The translations under genes were made by a program, and so were the position numbers. The notes beneath the pieces were generated by a model. It saw only the letters and a program-made list of their open reading frames with translations, searched no databases and was not told where the DNA came from. Below, piece by piece: positions 8,781 to 18,272 of a stretch of DNA of 64,000 bases. Numbering within the stretch: the first letter of the stretch is position 1; the number at the start of each line of letters is the position of its first letter. The DNA comes from an uncultured Jannaschia sp. (GTDB lineage: Bacteria; Pseudomonadota; Alphaproteobacteria; Rhodobacterales; Rhodobacteraceae), in assembly GCA_947494145.1 (NCBI GenBank), contig CANLTZ010000011.1, positions 1 to 64,000 on the forward strand, written 5' to 3'.

Positions 8781-9518
8781 TCAGCGGCGACGGTCGCCGC
8801 GGGGGCGATCGTCACGGCGGCCACCCGCGCCACGGGGGGCGGGACCGTCCTGCAGTTCCTGGGCCTTGCGGTCACGGGCGGCGGGGTCATGTTCCATGAT
8901 CTCGCCTTTGAAAATCCAGACCTTGATGCCGATGATGCCGTAGGGCGTCTTGGCTTCGCTGTGGGCGTAATCGATATCGGCGCGCAGCGTGTGCAACGGC
9001 ACCCGCCCTTCGCGATACCATTCCGTCCGCGCGATTTCCGCGCCGCCAAGGCGGCCCGCCATGTTCACGCGGATGCCAAGGGCCCCCATGCGCATGGCGT
9101 TCTGCACGGCACGCTTCATGGCCCGGCGGAAGCTGACGCGGCGTTCCAACTGCTGGGCGATGCTTTCGCCCACAAGCTGCGCGTCCAACTCGGGCTTGCG
9201 CACTTCCACGATGTTGAGGTGCAATTCGCTGTCGGTCATGGAAGCCAGCTTCTTGCGAAGCACTTCGATATCCGCGCCCTTCTTGCCAATGATGACACCG
9301 GGGCGAGCCGTGTGAACGGTGACGCGACACTTGCGGTGCGGGCGTTCGATCACGACGCGGCTGACGCCCGCCTGCTTGCATTCTTCTTCGATGAACTGGC
9401 GCATCTTGAGATCCTCAAGAAGCAGATCGCCATAATCCTTCGTATCGGCATACCAGCGGCTGTCCCAGGTGCGATTGACCTGAAGCCGCATACCGATTGG
9501 GTTAACTTTGTTCCCCAT
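8781..9518 (-). CDS. rpsC: 30S ribosomal protein S3
   Basis: 245 aa from the ATG at 9518 ([19 protein letters not shown]); the in-frame extension to 9716 lies over rplV and was rejected. The type II KH domain carries [19 protein letters not shown]. The C-terminal S3 domain is followed by a variable Arg/Asp/Gly-rich tail. S3 forms part of the mRNA-entry helicase. The start overlaps the rplV stop by one base (TGATG). Confidence 0.96.
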   Translation of the reverse strand: MGNKVNPIGMRLQVNRTWDSRWYADTKDYGDLLLEDLKMRQFIEEECKQAGVSRVVIERPHRKCRVTVHTARPGVIIGKKGADIEVLRKKLASMTDSELHLNIVEVRKPELDAQLVGESIAQQLERRVSFRRAMKRAVQNAMRMGALGIRVNMAGRLGGAEIARTEWYREGRVPLHTLRADIDYAHSEAKTPYGIIGIKVWIFKGEIMEHDPAARDRKAQELQDGPAPRGAGGRRDDRPRGDRRR

Positions 9519-9898
9519 CAGGCTTGCTCCTCTACCTGCCGCACCTTGATCGTCAGTTCCGCGAATGGCTTGGTGATCCGTCCGAAACGACCACGGGCGC
9601 GCGGGCGGCCTCGCTTCATGGTCAAGTTCTTGCCCACATAGGCCTCGGCGACGATCAGTTCGTCGACATCCAGGTTGTGGTTGTTTTCCGCGTTGGCGAT
9701 GGCCGATTGCAGGCACTTGCGCACGTCGATGGCGATCCGCTTCTTCGAGAAGGTCAGGTCGCTGAGCGCCTTTTCCACCTTCTTGCCACGGATCATGGCG
9801 GCCACCAGGTTCAGCTTCTGCGGGCTGGTCTTCAGCATCCGCAGCTTGGCCATGGCCTCATCATCGGCCACGCGGCGGGGATTTTTTTCCTTGCCCAT
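9518..9898 (-). CDS. rplV: 50S ribosomal protein L22
   Basis: 126 aa. It starts [18 protein letters not shown] and has the conserved helices ([20 protein letters not shown]), with the extended beta-hairpin ([15 protein letters not shown]) that lines the nascent-peptide tunnel and is a site of macrolide resistance changes in other species. It begins 3 bp after rpsS. Confidence 0.97.
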   Translation of the reverse strand: MGKEKNPRRVADDEAMAKLRMLKTSPQKLNLVAAMIRGKKVEKALSDLTFSKKRIAIDVRKCLQSAIANAENNHNLDVDELIVAEAYVGKNLTMKRGRPRARGRFGRITKPFAELTIKVRQVEEQA

Positions 9899-9901
9899 GG
9901 C

Positions 9902-10180
9902 TTATTTCCTTTTGGCTTTTTTGTCGGCCGCGTGCCCGTAATAGGTGCGCGTGGGCGAATATTCCCCGAACTTCTGGCCAATCATCTCTTCGGAAACGTT
10001 CACGGGGATATGCTTGTGCCCGTTATAGACGCCGAAGGTGAGGCCCACGAACTGGGGCAGGATGGTGGAGCGGCGCGACCAGATCTTGATCACGTCGTTG
10101 CGCCCGCTTTCGCGCGCAGCTTCGGCCTTCTTGAGGACATAGGCGTCCACAAACGGGCCTTTCCAGACGGAGCGGCTCAT
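9902..10180 (-). CDS. rpsS: 30S ribosomal protein S19
   Basis: 92 aa, the usual length. Markers are [16 protein letters not shown] at the N-terminus and [22 protein letters not shown] at the C-terminus. S19 pairs with S13 in the head of the 30S subunit. It starts one base after the rplB stop. Confidence 0.97.
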   Translation of the reverse strand: MSRSVWKGPFVDAYVLKKAEAARESGRNDVIKIWSRRSTILPQFVGLTFGVYNGHKHIPVNVSEEMIGQKFGEYSPTRTYYGHAADKKAKRK

Positions 10181-10181
10181 A

Positions 10182-11024
<843 letters not shown>

Positions 11025-11102
11025 TGTTTACCTGTCTTCCGTTGTGTGTCGGACGACGCGTGCCGCCCTGGATGTAAGGGCCCCGAAGGTCCCCGGTGAT
11101 AC

Positions 11103-11136
11103 CTCGAAAAGAGACACCCCGGACGGATCCGGGGTG
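11103..11136 (-). promoter_or_regulatory. Terminator-like hairpin in the rplB leader (candidate attenuator)
   Basis: On the minus strand CACCCCGGA pairs perfectly with TCCGGGGTG around a four-base loop, followed by TCTCTTTTCG. It lies downstream of the predicted transcription start and 90 bp before the rplB start codon, so it could terminate transcription within the leader. Function is inferred from structure only. Confidence 0.5.
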
Positions 11137-11149
11137 GTCGGGATGGCGC

Positions 11150-11178
11150 CGTTTAAGGGACAGGGACGGGGCGGTCAA
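11150..11178 (-). promoter_or_regulatory. Candidate promoter of rplB-rplP
   Basis: On the minus strand TTGACC (11178-11173), 17 bp, TAAACG (11155-11150), with discriminator GCGCC. The -10 plus discriminator TAAACGGCGC repeats at the rpmC promoter and nearly so at the second tuf (TAGACGGCGC). It accounts for expression of rplB once separated from rplW by a terminator. Confidence 0.65.
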
Positions 11179-11238
11179 GGGCCGTCTGGGCGGTGGAATT
11201 TTAAGGGGTGATCTGCGGGTGATCCACGGGTGATATAC

Positions 11239-11270
11239 GTCGGACGTGTTTGCTTCGGGGCACGTCCGAC
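11239..11270. repeat. 10-bp perfect inverted repeat upstream of rplB
   Basis: GTCGGACGTG and CACGTCCGAC are separated by 12 bases. It lies about 60 bp upstream of the candidate rplB -35 box and has no T-run, so it could be an operator, a weak hairpin or a remnant. The rest of 11025-11382 holds the promoter and leader hairpin and no gene I can support. Confidence 0.45.
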
Positions 11271-11382
11271 CAATCGTGTGGGGTCACGCCGCGACGTCTC
11301 CGGTCGGGTGGTGAAAACACATCGTGTGACGTCTCGTATCAGGTCGTGATGGCGTGCGCGCCCTACCCAAGCCTTGCGCTCG

Positions 11383-11643
11383 TTACGGTGAACAGAACGG
11401 CAAGCTCTCACAATCGACTTCGATGGGAAGACGACGGGCCTGGCCGTCGATTTCGACCGCATAGGCCGAGGCGGTGAGCCACCAGCGCCCCTGCCCGCCG
11501 CCTTCACGGGCGGCATCGCAACTTTTGCCGAGATAGTAGGTGGTCCCGTCGTCCAGCCTGACGACGGCCCCATTGGCGTTGCATTCGAAACTGTCCGCCA
11601 GGGCCAGGGATGGCGTGAGGAGAAGGGCGAGGATGAAGCGCAT
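11383..11643 (-). CDS. Small exported protein (86 aa)
   Basis: A clear signal peptide (MRFILALLLTPSLALA) precedes a 70-residue mature part with four cysteines (FECNAN, KSCDAA, DCESLPFC), consistent with two disulfides in the periplasm. Conserved-looking features are VVRLDDGTTYYLGKSC and WWLTASAYAVEIDG. I do not recognise a family. It lies in the rplW-rplB insertion, transcribed toward rplB. Confidence 0.7.
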   Translation of the reverse strand: MRFILALLLTPSLALADSFECNANGAVVRLDDGTTYYLGKSCDAAREGGGQGRWWLTASAYAVEIDGQARRLPIEVDCESLPFCSP

Positions 11644-11714
11644 TGCGTCACTCTTTCATTGTATCTCGCCCGATTGTGCGTGCCGCGCATGTGAGGCGTC
11701 AAGCGTATCGCGGG

Positions 11715-11987
11715 ATGAGTGAAACCCCACCGCGACGCACGGTCTGCCACGACAAGCGGTGGCTTGCCCCCGACCCTACGACGGTTGTCGTTCCGGCGCG
11801 CATCGGCGGGCCGCGGCACGGCGATATGCGCGGGGGCTTTGCGGTTTATGGTTGCCATCACCGGAAGCTGTTCAAGCTGTGCGCTCACCCCAGCCAAATC
11901 GCCGGGCCGTGGGGGCGGCCCGCCGATGCGCGGCATCCGCCATGGCGGATGCTGTTTCGCGCGGGTGTGGAAATGCAGGGTGGGTGA
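11715..11987 (+). CDS. Possible small protein (90 aa), divergent from the exported protein
   Basis: The ATG at 11715 opens a frame with high GC at third positions, a mark of coding sequence in this genome. The product is rich in Cys, His, Trp and Arg (TVCHDKRWLAPDP, YGCHHRKLFKLCAHP), which could bind metal. There is no signal peptide and no recognised family. It could also be chance in GC-rich DNA. Confidence 0.4.
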   Translation: MSETPPRRTVCHDKRWLAPDPTTVVVPARIGGPRHGDMRGGFAVYGCHHRKLFKLCAHPSQIAGPWGRPADARHPPWRMLFRAGVEMQGG

Positions 11988-12064
11988 CAACCCAGCAGTG
12001 CGGGTCGCGACCGGTCAGGCGGTGGGTTTTTAGCCACCCTAGGCTTGCTTCAAACGTAGAGACG

Positions 12065-13024
12065 TTAGACTACGTCTTTCGGAATAAGGTCCGGAATAAG
12101 TGTATTTGCCTCTGGCAATGCAGGCATATCTGGGATTTCATAGTTCTCCCATCCATTAGAGCCGCGTTTAATACGCATTACAGGTCGCCCATACCGTTTT
12201 ACCCATTGAACCTGAGCGTTCCCGTGGAAATAGAAGCGAACAGCTTTCCGTAATGCAGCAATGTTGCTCCTGGTTAAGAACGATTTGAGGTCAGCCATCT
12301 CGCTACAAGCAGTCTTGATCTTACCTTGCAGGTCGCGAGCCAAACGTATCCGACGCTCCTCAGAGACATCCAACCCGTAGTCGTTCCGCCCCTTAAGTAT
12401 TGCCCTGCAGTCTCCGACAACATCTCTAAATGCCGGTCTTGGTTGCTCCAGAAGATATGCCGCCTTCACGACCGCAACCACGTCGTCGTGCCTACTCCCT
12501 GTCTCAATCACCAGTAGGTCACGTTCTGGCGTCATGCGAGACTTGATGAGCGACTTGCGCATCGTTGGAACCTTGGAAACAACCTCTCGCGCAGCGAAAT
12601 CAAGCGGCAGCCAAACTCGCTCAATTTCCTCTATCAGTGCTGGGAGATACAGAAAGCATCGCCGCTTTATCTCAGTCGCTGCAGCTTGGTTGATAGCGGA
12701 CTGGATCTCTGACTCCAATTTGCGCGCAGCGTCATCGCCAAAGTACTTCCGTCCACAGTCTTTGCCGCAGAGCGCGATCCGACCGTCGCTCATCACCGCA
12801 GTGAAACCCGTATTGTGAGACTGTCGCTGCTCGCAAAACGCGCACCTCACCTTATGCATCGTTTTATATCGATTCTTATACCTGACCGGAATCTGACCTG
12901 AAGGAATCCTTTTAACGAGGCCCTCCTGGCTGCACGGATCAACGATCACGAGCTGACTGAGGTCAATTTCCTCAGCGTTCGCCTGGGGTTGATAGAATTT
13001 CTCGATTGGTGTGTGGGTGGACAT
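12065..13024 (-). CDS. Hypothetical zinc-site protein (319 aa) in the rplW-rplB insertion
   Basis: A cysteine cluster CAFC...C...C near residues 60-92 (VRCAFCEQRQSH, IALCGKDCGRKYFG) resembles a treble-clef or zinc-ribbon site. After it comes a mainly helical region of about 200 residues and a basic C-terminal part (QWVKRYGRPVMRIKRGSNG). No family is recognised. GC content is visibly lower than in the ribosomal genes on both sides, which suggests acquisition by transfer. It lies just downstream of the rplW terminator in the same orientation. Confidence 0.75.
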   Translation of the reverse strand: MSTHTPIEKFYQPQANAEEIDLSQLVIVDPCSQEGLVKRIPSGQIPVRYKNRYKTMHKVRCAFCEQRQSHNTGFTAVMSDGRIALCGKDCGRKYFGDDAARKLESEIQSAINQAAATEIKRRCFLYLPALIEEIERVWLPLDFAAREVVSKVPTMRKSLIKSRMTPERDLLVIETGSRHDDVVAVVKAAYLLEQPRPAFRDVVGDCRAILKGRNDYGLDVSEERRIRLARDLQGKIKTACSEMADLKSFLTRSNIAALRKAVRFYFHGNAQVQWVKRYGRPVMRIKRGSNGWENYEIPDMPALPEANTLIPDLIPKDVV

Positions 13025-13183
13025 GCAGAAGATTTCCCTGATGCACTAGTACCATGATGCCTCCCCTACCACCAATTGTATTCAAAAGCCGCCGACATTC
13101 AAGATATAGCTCTAAATCGAGCATTCCCACGGTGACATTATCCAGACCACGAGACGCGGGCCAAGTTGTAAATATGACAAATA

Positions 13184-13213
13184 TGAAAAAGCCCCGCCGT
13201 CTCCGGCGAGGCT
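13184..13213 (-). terminator. Intrinsic terminator after rplW
   Basis: On the minus strand AGCCTCGCCG (13213-13204), loop GAGA, CGGCGGGGCT (13199-13190) with one G-T pair, then TTTTTC. It lies 44 bp behind the rplW stop and is a textbook rho-independent terminator. The S10 block therefore appears to stop after rplW. Confidence 0.85.
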
Positions 13214-13257
13214 TAGAATCTGGTCCGGCTGGGGACCGCCCCTTTCGGAAGGGCCGA

Positions 13258-13542
13258 TTAAAGCCCCGTCGTAACGTCGATAGTATTCCCCTCTTCCAAC
13301 GTCACATAGGCTTTCTTCACGTCTTTCCGGCGGCCTATTTGGCCGCGGAAGCGCTTGACCTTACCTTTGGTGATGGTCGTGTTCACGGCCTTCACCTTGA
13401 CGCCGAACAGCTCCTCGACGGCCGCTTTGATCTGCGGCTTGTTGGCGTCGATGGCCACCTCGAAGACGACGGCGCCGGACTCCGACGCCATGGTCGCCTT
13501 CTCGGTGATGATCGGCTTGCGGATCACGTCATAGGTGTTCAT
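13258..13542 (-). CDS. rplW: 50S ribosomal protein L23
   Basis: 94 aa. It starts [20 protein letters not shown] and has [17 protein letters not shown] and the basic loop [23 protein letters not shown]23 at the tunnel exit is the docking site for trigger factor and SRP. Its start overlaps the rplD stop by four bases. Confidence 0.97.
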   Translation of the reverse strand: MNTYDVIRKPIITEKATMASESGAVVFEVAIDANKPQIKAAVEELFGVKVKAVNTTITKGKVKRFRGQIGRRKDVKKAYVTLEEGNTIDVTTGL

Positions 13543-14156
13543 GCCAGTCGCGCCTCCAGCGCTTCGACGCCCGCCTTCGTGAGCACGAGCGTGTCACGCT
13601 TGAGGATGTCGTAGACGTTCGCACCCATGGAGGGCAGGACGTCGATATTGTCTAGGTTGCGGGCCGCTTGGGCGAAGCCTTCGTTGACCTCAGCCCCGTC
13701 GATGACGAGCGCGCGCTTCCAGCCGAGATCCTTGACGGCCTTGGCCAGCACGGCGGTCTTACCGTCCATATTGGCCGCGTCCAGGATGACCAGCTCACCC
13801 GCCTGCGCCTTGGCAGACAAAGCGTGCTTGAGGCCCATTTGGCGGACCTTCTTGGGCAGGTCATGGGCGTGGCTGCGGGGCGTGGGGCCCTTGTAGACGC
13901 CGCCCTTGCGGAAGATCGGCGCCTTGCGGGAGCCGTGGCGTGCCCCGCCGGAGCCCTTCTGGCGAACGATCTTCTTGGTCGAATAGCTGACCTCGGAACG
14001 GGTCTTGACCTTGTGCGTGCCAGCCTGCGCCTTGTTGCGCTGCCAGCGGACGACGCGGTGCAGGATATCGGTGCGCGGTTCCAGCCCGAACAGGTCGTCG
14101 TTCAGATCGACCGACCCGGCCTTACCGCCGTCCAGTGTGATGACGTCGAGTTTCAT
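13539..14156 (-). CDS. rplD: 50S ribosomal protein L4
   Basis: 205 aa from the ATG at 14156, which has GGAAGG eight bases upstream; a GTG at 14165 is possible. Markers are the long loop that reaches the exit tunnel ([22 protein letters not shown]) and [22 protein letters not shown]. In enterobacteria L4 autoregulates the S10 operon; no such leader structure is evident here. The start lies 2 bp beyond the rplC stop. Confidence 0.96.
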   Translation of the reverse strand: MKLDVITLDGGKAGSVDLNDDLFGLEPRTDILHRVVRWQRNKAQAGTHKVKTRSEVSYSTKKIVRQKGSGGARHGSRKAPIFRKGGVYKGPTPRSHAHDLPKKVRQMGLKHALSAKAQAGELVILDAANMDGKTAVLAKAVKDLGWKRALVIDGAEVNEGFAQAARNLDNIDVLPSMGANVYDILKRDTLVLTKAGVEALEARLA

Positions 14157-14157
14157 C

Positions 14158-15033
14158 TCACTCACCTTCCTTCTTCTCGGGCGTCGCGTCCGAATTGTCG
14201 GTGTCGGCCTTTTCTTCGGCGATTTCCGCCTCGGCGGCCTTCAGCGCGGCTTCCTGTGCGGCGGCCTCTTCGGCCAGACGCGCTTCTTCGGCAGCGGCAG
14301 CTTCGGCCTCGGCGGCGGCGGCAGCTTCTTCAGCGGCCTTCTGCGCTTCCTTCTTGGCGGACATCAGCGCGGCGGGCAGAATTGCGTTTTCGGGGAACGG
14401 CTTCTTGACCGCATCCTTAACCGTAACCCAGCCACCTTTGGAGCCCGGCACCGCACCCTTGACCATGATCAGACCCCGGTCGGTATCGGTCTTCACGACC
14501 TGCAGGTTCTGCGTGGTCACGCGGGCAGCGCCCATATGGCCGGCCATCTTCTTGCCCTTGAACACCTTGCCGGGGTCCTGGCACTGGCCGGTGGACCCGT
14601 GAGAGCGGTGGCTGATCGACACGCCGTGCGACGCACGCAGGCCGCCGAAATTCCACCGCTTCATGGCGCCAGCGAAGCCCTTACCGATGGAGGTGCCGCT
14701 GACATCGACGAACTGGCCTTCGAAATAATGGTCGGCGATGATTTCCTCGCCAACCGGGATCAGCGCATCCTCATCCACGCGGAATTCGACGATCTTGCGC
14801 TTGGGCTCAACACCCGCCTGCTTGTAGACGCCGCGCATGGCCCGGCTGGTGCGCTTGGCCTTGGCCGTGCCCGCGCCCAGTTGGACGGCGGTGTAGCCAT
14901 GCTTGTCATTGGTGCGCTGACCGATGACCTGGAGGCCATCCAGTTGCAGCACGGTGACGGGGATTTGCCGCCCGTCTTCCTGGAAGAGACGGGTCATGCC
15001 CACCTTCTTCGCGATCACTCCGGAACGCATCAT
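14158..15033 (-). CDS. rplC: 50S ribosomal protein L3 with a long acidic Ala/Glu tail
   Basis: 291 aa, compared with about 210 for most bacterial L3. Residues 1-222 are the normal core, including [18 protein letters not shown] with Gln150, the residue methylated by PrmB in E. coli. From about residue 223 an Ala/Glu-rich, probably helical tail ([19 protein letters not shown] and similar) runs to the end, finishing [13 protein letters not shown]. The frame and codon use continue smoothly, so it is not a frameshift. Two adjacent ATGs (15033, 15030) are possible starts. Confidence 0.95.
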   Translation of the reverse strand: MMRSGVIAKKVGMTRLFQEDGRQIPVTVLQLDGLQVIGQRTNDKHGYTAVQLGAGTAKAKRTSRAMRGVYKQAGVEPKRKIVEFRVDEDALIPVGEEIIADHYFEGQFVDVSGTSIGKGFAGAMKRWNFGGLRASHGVSISHRSHGSTGQCQDPGKVFKGKKMAGHMGAARVTTQNLQVVKTDTDRGLIMVKGAVPGSKGGWVTVKDAVKKPFPENAILPAALMSAKKEAQKAAEEAAAAAEAEAAAAEEARLAEEAAAQEAALKAAEAEIAEEKADTDNSDATPEKKEGE

Positions 15034-15048
15034 GTCCTATGCCCTCCC

Positions 15049-15357
15049 TCAGACCGAAATCTGCACGTCCACGCCAGCGGCCAGGTCGAGCTTCATGAGC
15101 GCGTCCACGGTCTGCGGGGTGGGGTCAACGATGTCGAGCATCCGCTTATGTGTGCGGATCTCCCACTGATCGCGGGACTTCTTGTCGATATGGGGGCCGC
15201 GTAGGACGGTGAACTTCTCGATCTTGTTGGGCAGCGGGATCGGACCGCGAACCTGGGCACCGGTGCGCTTGGCGGTATTGACGATTTCCTGGGTGCTGGC
15301 GTCCAGCACGCGATAATCGAACGCCTTGAGCCGGATGCGGATGTTCTGGCTTTTCAT
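15049..15357 (-). CDS. rpsJ: 30S ribosomal protein S10
   Basis: 102 aa from the ATG at 15357. It starts [19 protein letters not shown] and has the signature [21 protein letters not shown]10 is in the 30S head and also partners NusB in antitermination. It heads the S10 block. The usual upstream neighbour tuf is 1.7 kb away, with three oppositely oriented genes between. Confidence 0.97.
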   Translation of the reverse strand: MKSQNIRIRLKAFDYRVLDASTQEIVNTAKRTGAQVRGPIPLPNKIEKFTVLRGPHIDKKSRDQWEIRTHKRMLDIVDPTPQTVDALMKLDLAAGVDVQISV

Positions 15358-15519
15358 GTCATTCGCCTGACAATACGGGTCCTGCCGGACGCGCCGGGGA
15401 CCGTCATTTGAGTTGAGAGGAGGAAGCCGGACCACCCGTCGCCCTCGTCGAACCCGAACGGTAAAGGGGCCGCGTCGGGGGGAGAATCCCCCGGGGGCGA
15501 CCCCGTCCGTAGGCCGCGT

Positions 15520-15548
15520 GCCTTACGAGAGAAGCCCGTTTCCCGCAA
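15520..15548 (-). promoter_or_regulatory. Possible rpsJ promoter
   Basis: On the minus strand TTGCGG (15548-15543), 17 bp, TAAGGC (15525-15520), followed by a GC-rich ACGCGG. It would give a leader of about 155 nt. The region 15358-15717 contains this, GC-rich runs and the start region of the plus-strand gene; I see no other gene in it. Confidence 0.4.
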
Positions 15549-15717
15549 GACAAAAACGCGGAATCTGAGGGAATTTCGTAACACGCGCTCACATCCGCGC
15601 GATTTTCGGCTGATTCCTGCGACGAAGCGTTGACCATACCGGTCACCCATGGAGGGGATAGGCCTGCGGAATCGGCCGTTGTGGTCGTGACCTGTACGCA
15701 CAACCAAGGATACACCA

Positions 15718-15981
15718 ATGAAACTGAACATCATCGCGCTTGCTTCTGCCGCTGCTCTGACGCTCGGCGCTGTCGCCCCCGCCGCCGCCCAAGGCATGGG
15801 CCAGGGCTTCGACATGCTGCAATCCGCTCTCATGAGCGAGTTCGAGCGCCTGAACATCGACATCAACGGCATGGAAGGCCTGACGCTCGGCGAACTGGCG
15901 ATCATCAAGACGATCCTCGACTCCGACGAAGCCGAAAGCCAGAAGAAGGGCCGCATCGAAGCGATCCTGCAGAACAACTAA
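15718..15981 (+). CDS. Secreted mini-protein, copy 1 of a three-gene tandem family
   Basis: 87 aa with a signal peptide (LASAAALTLGAVAPAAAQ) and a mature part of about 62 residues. The C-terminus LTLGELAIIKTILDSDEAES then KKGRIEAILQNN is shared with the next two genes: L-S/T-LG-x3-I-x3-L-x3-E-x4-K-K/R-G-R-I/V-x-AI-x2-N. No cysteines, no recognised function. It has its own terminator 20 bp downstream, so it is a separate transcript. Confidence 0.8.
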   Translation: MKLNIIALASAAALTLGAVAPAAAQGMGQGFDMLQSALMSEFERLNIDINGMEGLTLGELAIIKTILDSDEAESQKKGRIEAILQNN

Positions 15982-16000
15982 TCGCAGCCGCGATTTGGGA

Positions 16001-16030
16001 AAGGGGCGGTCCGGTCGGGCCGCCCTTTTT
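16001..16030 (+). terminator. Intrinsic terminator after mini-protein 1
   Basis: AAGGGGCGGTCC, loop GGTC, GGGCCGCCCC with one G-T pair, then TTTTT. It lies 20 bp after the stop codon. The following 200 bp to the next gene contain GC-rich sequence with no evident gene. Confidence 0.8.
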
Positions 16031-16228
16031 CGTGGCCCCCCAGAAAGTGCCGCGTGGACTGATTTTTGATGTGGCGCGGGGGGCGTGTGTTCCCGCGCAC
16101 GTGGTCTCCATCTGTCTTAGCTTGCGTCGCAAGACCCATCGCGACGCCAGGATCCTTTGGAAATTGAATGGAACGAATGCACGCCAAGCGTGTTTGGACC
16201 TTACAATTAACCTACGGAGGAACCTGCA

Positions 16229-16489
16229 ATGAAAACGATCATCGCCACCCTTACAACAGTCACAGCCCTTTCGTTCGGCACGATGGCCTTTGCGGATACA
16301 CGGGCAGAAGTCAGCCAGGGATACGACATGCTGGCGACCTCGCTGATGGGCGATTTCGAGCGGATGGGCATCCCCACCGCCACGCTCGATACGCTGACAC
16401 TGGGTCAGTTGGCCGCCATCAAAGAGACGTTGGAGGACGGGGACGAGTCTAATGACAAGGGCCAGGTCGAAGCGATTATCTACAACTGA
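16229..16489 (+). CDS. Secreted mini-protein, copy 2 of the tandem family
   Basis: 86 aa with a signal peptide ending TMAFA. The mature part shares QGYDML-SLM-FER with copy 1 (QGFDML...LMSEFERL) and the C-terminal LTLGQLAAIKETLEDGDES...KGQVEAIIYN motif. An ACGGAGG ribosome-binding site precedes the ATG. The family is not one I recognise; the repeated pattern in three adjacent genes shows tandem duplication. Confidence 0.8.
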   Translation: MKTIIATLTTVTALSFGTMAFADTRAEVSQGYDMLATSLMGDFERMGIPTATLDTLTLGQLAAIKETLEDGDESNDKGQVEAIIYN

Positions 16490-16512
16490 CCGTGACCCGG
16501 ACCATGGACCGG

Positions 16513-16539
16513 AGGGCGCCCAAATGGGGCGCCCTTTTT
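16513..16539 (+). terminator. Intrinsic terminator after mini-protein 2
   Basis: AGGGCGCCC and GGGCGCCCT form a perfect 9-bp stem around a 5-nt loop and are followed by TTTTC. It lies 24 bp after the stop codon. Confidence 0.85.
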
Positions 16540-16675
16540 CGTGGCCGACGAGGGCTTTGGCGCGCCCTACCTATCCGCCAGATGCGATCACAGTTGCGCG
16601 GGGTGGTGTAGAATATCCGGGGCTTGGATGCGGCGACATGCGATAATAGCCCCATCGCAACCCATGAGGTCGCCC

Positions 16676-16942
16676 ATGAAACTTACCGTATCCACCCTTT
16701 TGCTTGCCTCAATCCTTGCTCTCAGCTCTGCGGCGCCGAGCTTCGCGCAACGCGATCTAGCCGGCAGCCCTGCCCTGGCCGCCCGCATCGAGCGGGAGTT
16801 GAGGCATAATGTCATCCGCATCGATACCGATATCCGCACCCTGAGCTTGGGGCAGATGAAGGCCATCCAGGACGTCCTGCGCGACGATGAAAGCACCGGT
16901 CAGAAGCGCGGGCGCATTCAGGCGATTATCCGTAACAACTGA
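16676..16942 (+). CDS. Secreted mini-protein, copy 3 of the tandem family
   Basis: 88 aa from the ATG at 16676, where a signal peptide begins (LLLASILALSSAAPSFAQ); the open frame extends upstream to 16541 but that part is intergenic. The C-terminus LSLGQMKAIQDVLRDDEST then KRGRIQAIIRNN matches copies 1 and 2, while the middle has diverged. It ends 48 bp before the tuf-containing repeat. Confidence 0.75.
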   Translation: MKLTVSTLLLASILALSSAAPSFAQRDLAGSPALAARIERELRHNVIRIDTDIRTLSLGQMKAIQDVLRDDESTGQKRGRIQAIIRNN

Positions 16943-17028
16943 CGCTTAATGCGGGTCGCATGGCCTGTGATCGGTTAGCGGGTCCAGGCACCTTCCGCCC
17001 GACGAGCGCCTAGGCTCCGCAGACGCAC

Positions 17029-17049
17029 AAAGGCCCCCGGGGGGCCTTT
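17029..17049. terminator. Palindromic terminator behind tuf (copy A)
   Basis: AAAGGCCCCC followed by GGGGGGCCTTT forms a long stem readable from both strands. T-runs are short, so termination may be partial. The same palindrome lies at 42674-42694. Confidence 0.55.
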
Positions 17050-17096
17050 GCTTGGTTGGTGGCGTGGCGCGGGCCGAGTGGCCCGGCGCCGGCCCG

Positions 17097-18272
17097 TTAC
17101 TCGATGATCTTCGAGACCACGCCCGCACCCACCGTGCGGCCGCCTTCGCGGATCGCAAAGCGCAGGCCCTGCTCCATCGCGATGGGCGCGATCAGCTCAA
17201 CACCGAACGCCACGTTGTCGCCCGGCATCACCATCTCCGTGCCCTCGGCCAGCTGAACCGTGCCCGTCACATCCGTCGTGCGGAAGTAAAACTGCGGGCG
17301 GTAGTTCGCGAAGAACGGCGTGTGGCGGCCGCCCTCTTCCTTGGTCAGGATGTACGCCTCAGCCTCGAACTTCGTGTGCGGCGTCACCGAGCCGGGCTTG
17401 CAGAGCACCTGGCCCCGCTCGACGCCGTCCCGGTCGATGCCGCGCAGCAGCGCGCCGATATTGTCGCCCGCCTCGCCGCGATCCAAGAGCTTGCGGAACA
17501 TCTCAACGCCCGTGCAGGTCGTCTTCTGCGTGTCGCGGATGCCGACGATTTCGATCTCGTCGCCCACATTGATCACGCCACGCTCCACGCGACCGGTCAC
17601 AACCGTACCGCGGCCGGAGATCGAGAACACATCCTCCACCGGCATCAGGAAGGGCTGATCCACGGCGCGCTCGGGCGTGGGGATCCATTCATCCACGGCG
17701 GCCATCAGCTTCTTGATCGATTCCTCGCCGATTTCGGGCGACTTGCCCTCCATCGCCGCCAAGGCCGAGCCTGGGATGACGGGAATGTCGTCGCCGGGAT
17801 ATTCATACGAGCTCAGCAGCTCGCGAATTTCCATCTCGACAAGCTCCAACAGCTCCTCGTCATCGACCTGATCGACCTTGTTCATATAGACGACCATGGT
17901 CGGAATGCCCACCTGGCGGCCCAGCAGAATGTGCTCGCGCGTCTGCGGCATGGGGCCGTCGGCGGCGTTCACCACCAAGATCGCGCCGTCCATCTGCGCG
18001 GCCCCGGTGATCATGTTCTTCACGTAGTCCGCATGGCCCGGGCAATCGACATGGGCGTAGTGCCGGTTCTCGGTCTCGTATTCCACATGCGCCGTCGAGA
18101 TCGTGATCCCGCGGGCCTTCTCCTCGGGCGCGCCGTCAATCTGATCGTACGCCTTGAAGTCCCCAAAGTACTTCGTAATCGCCGCCGTCAGCGTCGTCTT
18201 CCCGTGGTCAACGTGACCAATCGTGCCGATGTTCACATGCGGCTTCGTACGCTCAAACTTTGCCTTCGCCAT
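17097..18272 (-). CDS. tuf: Elongation factor Tu, copy A
   Basis: 391 aa. The GTPase signatures are [10 protein letters not shown] (P-loop), [12 protein letters not shown] (G3) and NKVD (G4), followed by the two beta-barrel domains. EF-Tu carries aminoacyl-tRNA to the ribosome. It follows fusA after an intervening lipoprotein gene with only 27 bp upstream, so it is probably cotranscribed with fusA. The protein is identical to that of copy B at 42742-43917. Confidence 0.98.
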   Translation of the reverse strand: MAKAKFERTKPHVNIGTIGHVDHGKTTLTAAITKYFGDFKAYDQIDGAPEEKARGITISTAHVEYETENRHYAHVDCPGHADYVKNMITGAAQMDGAILVVNAADGPMPQTREHILLGRQVGIPTMVVYMNKVDQVDDEELLELVEMEIRELLSSYEYPGDDIPVIPGSALAAMEGKSPEIGEESIKKLMAAVDEWIPTPERAVDQPFLMPVEDVFSISGRGTVVTGRVERGVINVGDEIEIVGIRDTQKTTCTGVEMFRKLLDRGEAGDNIGALLRGIDRDGVERGQVLCKPGSVTPHTKFEAEAYILTKEEGGRHTPFFANYRPQFYFRTTDVTGTVQLAEGTEMVMPGDNVAFGVELIAPIAMEQGLRFAIREGGRTVGAGVVSKIIE

